A DNA stretch of 64,000 bases. It comes from Siphonodentalium dalli (Eukaryota; Mollusca; Scaphopoda; Gadilida; Siphonodentaliidae). A model generated the notes under the pieces. It was not told the origin of the DNA, ran no database searches, and saw only the letters and a list, made by a program, of their open reading frames with translations. Shown piece by piece: positions 54,101 to 64,000 of the stretch. Position numbers and translations under genes: made by a program. Within the stretch, counting starts at the first letter, position 1, and each line of letters starts with the position of its first letter. Location: contig CP136063.1 of NCBI GenBank assembly GCA_032622095.1, positions 281,721,426 through 281,785,425 on the forward strand, written 5' to 3'.

Positions 54101-57100
54101 ATTTTTTTTTAAAGAATGCGTGCACAGTATTTAAGTACAGTTTTTATTTCTCGGGCACACGCCAACAAAGCATTCCATCTCTGCATCGGCAATTTCTGGG
54201 TTTAATATCAGTTGCCCATGGCCAAATGTACTCAATAGTTATTCGATAGACTCATAGAATAACCTGCAGACTGGCCATATAACAACAGGAGTGATGCCTG
54301 TCACCCCATAACAACTGCTGCCTACACTCGAACTTCATGCACTTACAGAATATAATATAATCATGTTTCTAACTGCATTATATTTTTTTCCAAATTTATT
54401 TTGGCTTTCATTTGTCATGTTTGCAAAAAAAAGAGGTCTCTTTGTTTGATTTTATACAATGAAGGGCATTCATCCCACCTTAGATACAAGTATTTCAAGT
54501 TTTATCCAATCAAAATCAATAAAATAAGAAAACATTTGTGGGGTTACAAGAGGGATGGCGGGTTACCAGAAACACAGATAAATATTTGTTTGGCCTTATG
54601 GTTAAGCAACCATGATAAGTTAACCCTTTTATGACGGGAGCTGTGTTGATGCAGCATTAAAGACCCTGTGCCAGTTCATTCTCTTATATAGGTGAGTCTC
54701 CCATAGGGAACCTCACATATATACATGGCTTACAAGATCAAGATAAATATTAGAGGTGCCACGATTATTGATTTTGATAATCGATAATCGGTCTTCAGTT
54801 ATCGACTATAATCGATTAATCGTACCTAATAACATCAGTGGAAGTATTCCATAATATGGCCTATTGGCTGGGTTCTGGTTAATTGCACTGTCGTTTATTG
54901 TTTGAGGCAATGGCTGATGTAATTTTGACGTTAATAAAGTGCATGATAAACCACTGTTAATGCGTGCATGACCAATGAATTCAATACCAGCACAGTTCTC
55001 TGCGATGTTATGATATTTGTGAGTTCATTAGAACGAACGCAGCGATTAATTTCAGTGTTATTAATAGCCAAACATACAAACAATATAAAAGTAGGAATGC
55101 ACGATGGATGGCCGGCGGTTCCTAAAACAAGGAAACTATAAGTTTCATCAAACTTTCAGAGCGTGGATAACAATCACAAAGGCGTGCCCCTACCCTGCAA
55201 ATTGCAGGACTCAGAACAAGTTAAGTATTTGATAATATCGAGTTTCATTCAGCATTCGCCGCATGATACGCGATAGTGTCTACTAGTAACCTCTAAGTAT
55301 AATTATGCAAACAATGTTGACTCGCAAATGACGTCGCTGATTAAAATGCTGTATGTTCCCTGGTTTCCAGAGAATGTCAATCAACTCCCCATTGGTCCAA
55401 TCAGGTTCAAGGGCGAGTGCATTCAGCTCATTGAACACGGTGACAGTCGGCACATTTCAAAGACATATTGCCGCCTTTCTGACAAGTATAAATATACTTA
55501 GCCATAAGTTCAAAGCTGCAGTACCGCAAATTTGTAGAATATACAACGACCCGAAGAGTAACCATGTCCCGTCATCAAATGAACTGCCAACTGTTTGCAT
55601 CATAAGTTAGTAGTAGGCCTACTCATGTTGTTGGAATCTCATTGATACGCGATCAAAGGTTGTTAACCCTTCGGTTGTATATTAAACTGTGTAAAACAAA
55701 CACGGTATTCAATAATACCCGGCATTTTCAGACGTCCGAAATAAATAATGCAGATTAATCGATGATGGAAATGGTAATCGATTATCGGCTTTATCAACGG
55801 TTCATCAATTATACGATTAATCGTGGCACCCCTAATAAATATTGTTAGGCTAATGGATTCTCTTATATATGCGAGGCACTCTGTGGGCGACTCACATTTA
55901 TAAGAGAATGCATTGGCACAGAGTTTTCGATAAAAAAATTCAGGAAGCTCCAGTCATGAAAGAGTTAACTGTTCTATTGTGGATCAATTAGAAAAAGAAT
56001 TCTCATGAATCAACTCAGTTGCTGGGTGGTGACTTTTACTGCTATCTATTTTGCTCTATCTTCAGATTGTGAAGACTGTGGACACGAGTATGAGATTAAA
56101 TGTGATGACCATGGCGCTCTAAAGATTGTTACGGATTCACCTGTGAGTACATATATAAGGATACTGTTGACTGTCCTTTTCATGTTTGGAGGGATTTTCG
56201 CCACAATACGCACCCTCATATTTGCCAATCTGACAATTCACATTTTTATGTCCTAAATTTAACTTAGTGGTCATCAGTGCTGACAGACCAACATCCTTCA
56301 GCTTTTCATATCATCTTTGTAGAGTTCACTGAAGAAAATATTATCCGATTTATGAAGTTTACAGTGGGCAATATTGTCTTGACCCTATCTCATTACTAGA
56401 ATTGCCTAAGACACTGCTATAAAAATATAATCAGTTACATAGAGGAAGAAACTTTGTTAGCAAAAATTTTGTTCTGAGCATGTATTTCGACATTATCTTG
56501 TCATTTGCTTTGAAACTTGACACATATATTTACCACCATGGCAACCTGAGCTCTTGTGATTATTGGGTTGGAGCATTAATCTGACTTATTTTGGTGGAGT
56601 TTTCCCCTTTTTTGTCTTATAAATTTATTGTGACTTAAAGGGTTTCAAGTCGTTCATGATGTGAGTAGAAAATCATAGAAAATTTAATTTGCCGATCAGA
56701 TAACAAACTTCATAACTTATGCAAACATTACTGTATCAGCATATATCAATAAAATACATAGCTGCTTCTCAAGGTGTCTACATTGACTAGTTATGGTATT
56801 TGCCAGAATATTCATGCATAGTTCTACAAGTAATGTTTTCTTTTGTTTTAATGCCAAGAAAATAATATAAGATGACTTGATTGCCAGCAATTTTGCAGTA
56901 AATTATTTAATGAGGTAATACGCAGCGCATGCACTGCAACTGATAATGATCAACGCTATCTATATTTTAGAGTTTTGTTCATTGTATTGGGTAGTTTTAA
57001 TTTTGTTCAAGCATGCATGGTTTGCCTGTTTTGAAAAAAAATGGGATATTTTTCCCTGAATAGTAGCAATTTCCACCACATTAGATAATTAGAATGCCAA

Positions 57101-60100
57101 CCAAAGCTCTGTACATAACGCCAACTGTTGAGCCATTGGTCACATCACCTTTCTAGCTTTTCTGTCAGTATCTGTTGGCATGTTATCTTCAATTGTATTC
57201 AAATTATCACCAAATTATGCATTTCTACACGAATGTTTGTCAACCAGAAAACACAAAGCAAAGCTTAATTACTGAACATATATGATGCGATCGTTTGCCA
57301 ATATTAATAACAGTCACTTGACTTACAAGAAATTAAACAATGATAATAAAGATTATTTTAAATAACTGACTTAGAATTTGTGCCTGTGGCTACATGTAGT
57401 GCGTTCTTATGTGTTTGTGGTGGGGCCCACACGGGAGATCTGCTCTTGTCTGTCCTTGCATATGTATCACCCAATGGTTATAGGATCTAACTGAACTTTG
57501 GTATAGAGGTTCACCATCATGACTGCTCCAAAAAGCGGGACAAATTATATTCACGTTTTCCATTTTAGAATTATCCTTCTTTGATATCTGGAAAGTATAT
57601 CTTTTTGTCCATTCTCACAGAAATCTCAGCAATGGGTTATCGGATATGAATGAAATTTGGTATGCTTTCAAGAGTGCCCAATGACGTTTGCATTATCATT
57701 TTGTCTGAAATATCGACCTTATATAGTTTGTTAATTTTTCACTATTTTGTTCTGTCCAGCTTGATAACTCAAACAAATATGAACCAATTTCAATAATTGT
57801 TGGCATTCATGCAGGTTTGATTCAGTCATCACAGACTAAAGACATCTTTCGAATTAAGATACATCAGAAAATTAACAAACCTCAACAGAAAGCCACCTTG
57901 GCGGGGGACACTCTGGGCGGTGCACTTGTTTCTGATAAAAACAAGTTTTATTTTTGGTTCATATAACATGTTGTACATCAGACATTGAATTATTATATTA
58001 ACACTTAATCATGAAAAGTTATTTTTCACACTAATGTTTTTTGATTAAACACATAAAAACCTGTCTGCTCAGGCCTGCTGGGAAATTTTTATTGTTAAAA
58101 AATAAATATAATAACCTGCCAACCAGTCAGCCCATTAAAAAAAAGTTTCCAAAAAACAGATCACCAACAACAAATATTGTGTGGATTAAATAGCTATTTT
58201 AAATTAAAGGACTAATCTTGTTGGAAAAGAGAATGATTTTTCTTCGGTCATTACTTATCATACATACCTTTCAATATCTGTTACCAGTTGGAACGAGCAG
58301 TTTATCCTCAGTTTCAAAGATTTTCGTTAAGTAAAATGTTGTTTTCAGATAATTGAAAACCATGGTGATCGCAGAGCTGAGTTAACCCTACCACCTGGCT
58401 TCGAGATTAGAAAGTCTGCTATCTTTAATGCTGGATTGGGAGTGTTTGCCACTGAAGATATATCCCGAAAGACACGGTTTGGACCGTATGAGGGATTTAT
58501 ATCACAAGATGGTGTCGAGGCCAAGAAATCAGGTTATGCTTGGCAAGTAAGTAGAAGTTAGCTATGCAGAATTAGATATGGATATGAATTTGAGTATTTG
58601 CTATTGATACACAACCCTCATAATTGGCTACAGCAATCAGCAATGCCGAAGCCATTTGCTGAGGCAAACTGGGCCATGGCAAATGGTTGCCATGTCAGAT
58701 TGCCGAAACCAAACAATCTGAATTAAGAGGCTAATTTTGATTTTGCTCAAAGACAACAGCTTTGTTAATTTTTTCGCATGCAGAATCCCTGCTCAGTGAT
58801 GTGTGATGTGTTGATTCAGCAATTAATATCTTTCACACAAAAACGAAATATTTAATAGCTGATGAGTATTTAGTAAATAAAGGGTTAAAGGATTTTATAT
58901 GCTGTTTTTTTTTAAAAGGGACATATTTATGTTATTAGTGTAAACATGTTTTTATTTCCAAATCCAACATAACATAATATTCAGATGATACAAATATGCA
59001 AAATAGAAGAGATAATGTATGGAAATGAGGATCAGATAACATGCCCAAGGGCTTATATGAAGTCTTCTCCTCTTTGGCAACATGCCCAGTCCTTCCCACG
59101 AGGAAAACACTGCGAGAGCATTTATTTGCTCCCGTAATTCTGAAGACGGGTGTAATATTGCACCCATACTATAATTGTCCGTTGGGTTTTTCTCAAACAA
59201 AAGTAATTGTGGAATAGACCTATGTCTAGTTACACTTTAATATGCCATAGTTGTACTGAGATGGTAAAGGATCTCAATAAACCTTAAAACAGTTCACTAT
59301 TGAACCAACAATTACAGTCTCCATTAGTATTTTGTAATGAGTGACGGATGCGAATTTAGCACCCGTGATTTGAAAATTTTGAGTCCGTACGGGTGTGAGA
59401 GCAATCACTCCCGTCTCCTGGGAAGGACTGCATGCCCCTTCCCCAATAAGTGAGGGGGGGTATCGATCAGACGGGAAAGGATTGTAATAATGTTTTTAGG
59501 AGAAATGGAGATATATAACTAAGTTTGAGTTAGGGATGGAAACTGGGAGAAGATAGTGTTAGGGATAGCAAGAGGCAGGGAGTGAGAGAGAGAGGGGGGT
59601 GAGAAAGTAGAAGACAGGAAGGGGGCAGATGAATCGTGAAATGATGACAGTGGTGGGGAGTTTTCAATAATTGAGTTGTTGCGTGATAAAAATGATGCTC
59701 GTCTATGGTAATATGCATGCGTCAGGCTCCATGGGAGGGGGTCAATCGCAATGGCCAATTCATATTCCAATGGTGTTCACTGTGAATATCGCAGCATCTT
59801 TCATATGGAATCATTTCACGTATATACAGAATAGTGACAAGTAAGTAACATACAAAATAATCGTTATCGGAAGACATTTAGTACTACATATATAATGGGG
59901 AATATCGTGCGGCCGGAATCCAAAGTAATTTGTTACCCGTACAAATCATGGAAATCTTTTTGTTCTCATAATATATGTCTGTACTGCAGTAAATATTTGT
60001 TTGTTTTCGCGAAGGCTAAGCTCCCTTGATCCCCGCATTTAAGTATTCTCAGATAGGGCAACATTGGGTAGGGAGTCGTATAGTTCTCTTCTGAGCTCTT

Positions 60101-63100
60101 GATAAAATGTACATTCAAAGAAATAGTGGTAAGCTGTCCTCTTATAGTTCTCTTCTGAGCTCTTGATGAAATGTACATTCAAAGAAATAGTGGTAAGTTG
60201 TCTCATAAACAGAAGGGGGAGATTTTTATATGATTATCTATCAGGTCACAACTCAGGTGGCTGCAGTTCAGTCTTAATCGGGTATGCAGGATATGAGATT
60301 TACGGCATTTACTATGATAAAAATAGGCAGGTGGACGTATATTGTCGCTGTTCAGTTCCTTTTTGAAGTCTTCGATTGTACTGCTGCCCTTTGTAGTTTC
60401 CGGCAGTTTGTTCCATTCGGTAATTGCAGCTGGTAAGAATTAAGAATATTCGAGGGTATATATAGTCTTATATGTTCAGATCTGAAGTTATATCTGGAAT
60501 TGTTTGCCTGGATTGGTCGTATATAATTTCTTAAAATTGTTGGAGCAGTTCCACGTATCTTTTAAAAAAATTGGCATAGTTTGTGTTTTCTACGACGTGA
60601 AGAGAGGAGTTCCCAGCCAGTTTCTGATAAAAAAAGGCGCATTACTCATACTGATGGTTGCACCTGTTACTATTCGGGCCATTTCGTACTGTACCTTTTC
60701 AATGTCATCACTTAGATAATCAGGGCAGGCATATTCCAGTATTGTCGGATAAATGTGTAATATATTTATTCAAGCGTTACTCTGCTTAGCCTGTATCTAT
60801 GTTTACGTACTAAATATACTCAATTCCATGCTTTGTCAAGCATAGATCTGATGTGGATACCCCATGAGCCCATGTTGTCGACAGTAAGTCCCAGATGTGT
60901 ATGGCTGTCAACCTCGACAATTGTCGCGGCTCCCATGGTCAGATGAGGGTGATATACTGGTGTTTCTTTCCTGGAGATTAAGAGAGCTTCTGTTTTCAGG
61001 AGATTGAATTTTACAAGCCATTCTGACACATGAGAGTTTCGAGTTCATCATTGATTAGTTTTGCGGCCATAGTAGGGTCTTCAATAGTACGAAATAGAGA
61101 GGTATCATCAGCAAATAGTCGAATGTTACACCGTATTTTTTCGGTTATATCATTAATATAAATTAAAAACAGAAAGTGGGCCTAATACTGAGCCTTTGGG
61201 ACACCTGCTGTTACATCTTGTAATTCCGAGTGTGTGCCGTCTATGACAACCTTTTGTTTTTGTGTTATTGGTCTGTCTGTCAAGGCATGTATATCTGTCA
61301 GCCTGTTCACTGTTGGTTTCCAGATGATACTTTTGTATAGTCTCAATTGTATATGGAATACAATTTAGTATGTGGGTTTACTATAGCACAAGATACAGGT
61401 CAAGTTCGAATTTGGGTTCCGCCCACCAATTTTCACCAAAGTTATGGTCCTTTGTTGGAATTACCACTGGTGTATTTTGTCTCTCCCTAGCGATGCTCTT
61501 GTTTTTAATGGAGTTATCCCCCTTTTTCAACATGCATAATTTTGTCCGAGCTTGTATTCCAACATTTACCAGTCAATTCTTTAATCAAAATTGTGTTTTT
61601 TTTTCTCAAAAAAACCAAATATGTTATTATGGCCACCATTAATGTTGTCCAATTGCACTGTGGGGGTATCCTTAGTCAGGGTTTCCGCCAGGCCGGCTCC
61701 GGGTCCGTCCCACGGACCCATTCCCCTCGCAGATGATCTGTTCGATTCATACATGTACCAAAAGTCAGTAGCAATATGTCATAAAAAACTGGCTGCAACG
61801 GGAGTTCGGGGGGTTAAACAGAATACTGGTGAAAAAGCAGGTCAATTGAGCACAGCGCCAAAACTACAACGTAATGTTTGGTGTGCATTTAGGGCTTCAC
61901 GGTATTTCGGTATTTAGTCATATCGCGATACTGTTTTTGACACCGTGTAGTCGGTTTCACTTTATGCAAATAGTCGGTACATCGTAGCCACCGGTGTGGA
62001 TATTAATACCGACGATATCTCTATCAGTGTCAATTATTTAGCAACCATCGACACCTCTAATGCTGAGACAAAGGCCATTGCTAACGGCTTCGGTTTAGCG
62101 TGGCGTAAAAATTAATTATTTCTCACTGCTCCATAAGCGTTTGTCAACACACTGCGGACAATCAAGTCGGCATGCCTTATTGCATGGGCGGCAATTGATG
62201 TGTAACAGGCTGTTCTCAGCTTAATATTGCTGAAAGGTTTCCTGGTCAAATACAATAAAAAATATGTGGTGTTTGTATAATCTGGAGACACAATGACGCG
62301 CGTTCAACAGCGCCACAAAAGCTTATGGATTAGTCGTATAATGCACTAACTCATTAGATAATTTTTGAAAGGTATATAACTACACGGCCAGATATCAGTC
62401 CTATACAGGGTGAAGGGACTTGCACATTGCAGTCCGAACATCCTGCCCGGCCTTCGGCCGGAAACTACTCGACAGAAATCAGTCCTAATACATCGAAATG
62501 GATAAGTTAAAATCAGATACGGACTTCTATGCTATGCTTGTCACATTAGTTAACTTATTTTGTTTGTACAATATGAAATATGAAATCAATACATGTTTGC
62601 TGTTATTATTTACATGAGCGACTGTTAGCGTCATTTTTAATGTCATAAGTGACCCGCAGTTGGTAGGGAATTCCCGATTACGTCAGGCACTTATAAATAT
62701 ATCTATCCGTCGTATAAAGAACGAAACTCAGGACCATTTATATTAATTATTTATTTTATATACCTGTCAAAGCAACATGTGTTCATAATTATCATTATCA
62801 ATATCAAATCAATAATGCTATATTTTTGTCTGCTTGCTACTAGTATCATGCTCAAACAGTTCTACTCAAATTTATTGGTGATGATATTTAGTCATATCGC
62901 GGTATCATTTTCAATACCGTAGTCGGTATTAAAATCCGGATACCGTGAAGCCCTATGTGCATTGAAATTGCGACGTTATATACAACATAATAAATGTCGC
63001 GGTAACATCAAAGAATGTCGGGACTGCTGAGTACGGATATTATTTTGCACAGGATTTCTGTGGTTGAAACTACTCAGCTCGGAGATCCCGTGCTATCGTA

Positions 63101-63760
63101 CGATTACATAATTTGATCAAAGAATGCCGAATTGCTGAGTTAGGCAGAGTAGGCAGTTCTCCTACCAAAGGAAGTATCTACCTCCGAGATCCCGTGCTAT
63201 CGTACTATTATAATATGGAACCTGTCCCAAATCAGTCTTTATAGCGGGAATTCATAGTGACAACACCATTCATTTGACCCAATATTACATGCATGGAGGA
63301 TAAACACAAAAAACATGGGACACTCAGGTGCAAGGAAATGGCTACTTTTCAGTGTCAAATAATAAAATTTTCACCCGACAGGACGAACCATGGTCCCAAA
63401 ACGGACTCATTAATTTCCCCTTGGCGGAAACCCTGCCTTAGTACCAATGAGTCTTGCCTCTAGTAACTTTACATTTGTTTCCAAAGGTGCAAACAGGGAA
63501 GAAGAAATTCCATTACGTTGATGCTATTGATAAATCACAATCCAATTGGATGAGGTATATCAACTGTGCCAGGATCGAAGAGGAACAGAATCTACTGTCA
63601 TACCAGTACAAACGACAGATATTCTACAGAACTTACAAGGACATTCCTAAAGGAAGTGAACTGTTGGTGTGGTATGGCAATGAGTATGGGAATTCTCTCG
63701 GAGCTAGGAGGGAGGTTAATGTGTATGAACTCATCAAAGGAAAAACAATAGGAGACAAAG
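50988..63760 (+). CDS. PRDM9/7-like histone methyltransferase, partial (five internal exons with whole PR/SET domain)
   Basis: Spliced parts 50988-51100, 51772-51856, 56066-56142, 58349-58546 and 63487-63760, 747 bases, all phases compatible. The product carries an SSXRD-like stretch ([16 protein letters not shown]), a zinc knuckle [17 protein letters not shown] with C-x2-C-x7-C-x3-H spacing, and a full PR/SET domain: [55 protein letters not shown] and [10 protein letters not shown]. These match vertebrate PRDM9 block by block, better than PRDM11, which lacks NCAR and QIFYRT. The tyrosines of GPYEG, IFYRT and VWYGNEYG that serve H3K4/K36 methylation in PRDM9 are all present. The first seen exon starts with two bases of a codon, so at least one more 5' exon exists and is not visible. 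Zinc-finger exons would lie beyond the right edge. Whether it directs recombination here cannot be said. Confidence 0.88.
51772..51856 (+). CDS. PRDM9-like gene, SSXRD-like exon
   Basis: 28 codons plus one base. It reads [20 protein letters not shown] and then VPKDDDLI, aligned with the PRDM9 stretch that reads YSLRERKGHAYKEV followed by DDDYLYC. The split codon joins to the next exon as Tyr-Cys, giving DDDLIYCEDC. Acceptor TTTTCAG, donor GTGAGT. Confidence 0.82.
52270..52830. mobile_element. Degenerate pogo/Tigger-like miniature element
   Basis: TA then CAGTAAAACCTCTACCAACC at the left; the right end reads GGTTTGGGGAGGTTTCACT, an imperfect complement. Subterminal GTTCGGTTTATAGA words occur at both ends. 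The minus-strand open frame inside (52564-52908) matches nothing known to me. Confidence 0.5.
53015..53150. repeat. Dispersed repeat, also at 58612-58735
   Basis: GGCTATGGCAATCAGCAATG, CGAAGCCATTTGCTGA and CTCTGAATTAAGAG recur in the same order at 58612-58735. Both copies lie in introns of the PRDM9-like gene. Confidence 0.7.
54620..55968. mobile_element. TTAA miniature element, family 1 (split by hAT)
   Basis: Starts TTAACCCTTTTATGACGGGAG and ends CAGTCATGAAAGAGTTAA. The two internal hairpins with TTCTCTTATATA arms are present on either side of the nested hAT. It ends about 100 bp before the PRDM9-like zinc-knuckle exon. Confidence 0.85.
54751..55834. mobile_element. hAT-type element inside a TTAA miniature element
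   Basis: Ends TAGAGGTGCCACGATTA and TAATCGTGGCACCCCTA with a perfect 8-bp duplication ATAAATAT (54743-54750 and 55835-55842). Subterminal ATCGAT words are clustered at both ends, as in many hAT miniature elements. 1,084 bp, no transposase. It splits the TTAA family-1 element at 54620-55968. Confidence 0.9.
56066..56142 (+). CDS. PRDM9-like gene, zinc-knuckle exon
   Basis: 77 bases coding (Y)[16 protein letters not shown] and then ALKIVTDSP. The three Cys and one His keep the spacing of the zinc knuckle that precedes the PRDM9 SET domain. Acceptor ATCTTCAG, donor GTGAGT. A split TTAA miniature element ends about 100 bp upstream. Confidence 0.88.
56143..58348. other. Intron of the PRDM9-like gene, little structure
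   Basis: AT-rich, no coding relics seen. 57440-57900 weakly resembles the GTCAAGTTCGAAT-type dispersed repeat. Confidence 0.5.
58349..58546 (+). CDS. PRDM9-like gene, PR/SET domain part 1
   Basis: 66 codons, phase 0 at both ends. [12 protein letters not shown], then [20 protein letters not shown] and EGFISQDG, ending SGYAWQ: the N-terminal SET strands with the GPYEG motif that helps to hold the cofactor and lysine. Acceptor GTTTTCAG, donor GTAAGT. Confidence 0.93.
58612..58735. repeat. Dispersed repeat, second copy
   Basis: GGCTACAGCAATCAGCAATG through AATCTGAATTAAGAG, matching 53015-53150 with about 15 percent changes. Confidence 0.7.
59950..61305 (-). mobile_element. 5'-truncated non-LTR retrotransposon (LINE) fragment
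   Basis: Minus-strand reading gives the C-terminal part of a LINE reverse transcriptase: [36 protein letters not shown] (catalytic FADD), then [20 protein letters not shown] and HTHLGL. Several frameshifts and stops break it. Further on, [18 protein letters not shown] and [16 protein letters not shown] match the ORF2 tail typical of CR1/Jockey-type LINEs. The 5' end is cut near 61305. A 63-bp tandem duplication (60081-60206) lies in the 3' part. It sits in the last visible PRDM9-like intron, antisense to the gene. Confidence 0.85.
61310..61505. repeat. Dispersed repeat (GTCAAGTTCGAAT type)
   Basis: Same repeat, in the last visible PRDM9-like intron between the LINE fragment and the nested hAT elements. 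It is followed by a reversed piece of the GGGCAATAACTC repeat (61510-61570). Confidence 0.6.
61677..63435. mobile_element. hAT-type element, outer, with a second hAT element inserted
   Basis: Ends CAGGGTTTCCGCCA and TGGCGGAAACCCTG are inverted repeats flanked by the direct repeat CCTTAGT at 61670-61676 and 63436-63442. Ends and target-site length fit the hAT superfamily. No transposase is recognisable. An internal direct repeat of GAGATCCCGTGCTATCGTAC occurs at about 63083 and 63188. It carries the element at 61890-62955. Confidence 0.85.
61890..62955. mobile_element. hAT-type element, inner (nested)
   Basis: Terminal inverted repeats TAGGGCTTCACGGTAT and its complement, with a perfect 8-bp target duplication TGTGCATT at 61882-61889 and 62956-62963. 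Subterminal CGGTAT words recur at both ends. 1,066 bp, no transposase seen. Inserted in the element at 61677-63435, so it is younger. Confidence 0.9.
63487..63760 (+). CDS. PRDM9-like gene, PR/SET domain part 2
   Basis: 91 codons plus one base. Contains [24 protein letters not shown]-like [36 protein letters not shown] and [12 protein letters not shown], the catalytic half of the PR/SET domain. Acceptor TTCCAAAG, donor GTGAGT. The donor is the first of about nine copies in a 29-bp minisatellite; reading past it gives Gly-Glu-stop, so only this donor yields a continuing protein. Confidence 0.93.
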
Positions 63761-64000
63761 GTGAGTAGATTAAACAATAGGAGACAGAGGTGAGTAGATT
63801 AAACAATAGGAGACAGAGGTGGGTAGATTAAACAATATGAGACAGAGGTGGGTAGATTAAACAATAGGAGACAGAGGTGAGTAGATTAAACAATATGAGA
63901 CAGAGGTGGGTAGATTAAACAATAGGAGACAGAGGTGAGTAGATTAAACACAATAGGAGACAGATGTGGGTAGATTAAACAATAGGAGACAGAGGTGGGT
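63741..64000 (+). repeat. 29-bp minisatellite made of exon end plus splice donor
   Basis: About nine tandem units of AACAATAGGAGACAGAG plus GTGAGTAGATTA, running off the window. The first unit is half coding (end of the PR/SET exon), half intron. Units vary G/A in GTGAGT/GTGGGT and A/G or T at two other sites. Confidence 0.93.

Noticed and set aside
55353-55610. 85-codon frame in the hAT element as transposase
   Set aside because: No hAT dimerisation or catalytic motif; element is too short.
59519-59770. 83-codon Ser/Leu/Pro-rich frame
   Set aside because: Complement of a purine-rich GAGAG stretch; low-complexity translation.

Overview
The window is nuclear DNA from an animal: split genes with GT-AG introns of 0.2 to 7 kb, AT-rich sequence, dense miniature transposons, a LINE fragment and a very large minisatellite. 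The repeats and the gene content look like a marine invertebrate, possibly a lophotrochozoan such as a bivalve. That placement is an inference and the species cannot be named from the sequence alone. There is one assembly gap of exactly 100 N (32624-32723).

Left half, minus strand (1044-24451): a complete ten-exon gene that I assembled by eye from splice sites and reading phase. It encodes 550 residues: an N-terminal membrane segment, a glutaredoxin domain (CPHC), a DEP domain and a DUF547 domain, ending in a stop. Every exon junction agrees in phase. The introns are full of repeats, and a broken THAP-domain piece lies in intron 1.

Middle (24452-50987): no recognised gene. It holds large inverted repeats, the gap, and a tandem array of a 34-bp unit (about 16.6 kb, near 490 copies) that shows internal large-scale duplication.

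Right part, plus strand (50988-63760 and beyond): five exons of a PRDM9/7-type histone methyltransferase. They carry an SSXRD-like segment, a C2CH zinc knuckle and the complete PR/SET domain. The first exons (any KRAB domain) and the zinc-finger exons are not visible; the zinc fingers would lie past the right edge. The introns hold hAT elements nested inside each other and inside an older miniature element, plus a minus-strand LINE fragment.

Mobile elements fall into families. Several TTAA-flanked miniature families have CCCTT..-type ends (piggyBac-like target and ends), and two of them share the same pair of internal hairpins. There is a TA-flanked near-perfect hairpin family, an 8-bp-TSD hAT hairpin family, and a 2.3-kb TA-flanked element.

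The most striking observation is that at least six of the fifteen exons seen have short local tandem duplications lying exactly across an exon edge (donor, acceptor or stop codon). Where I could read through, only the copy next to the exon body preserves the reading frame.
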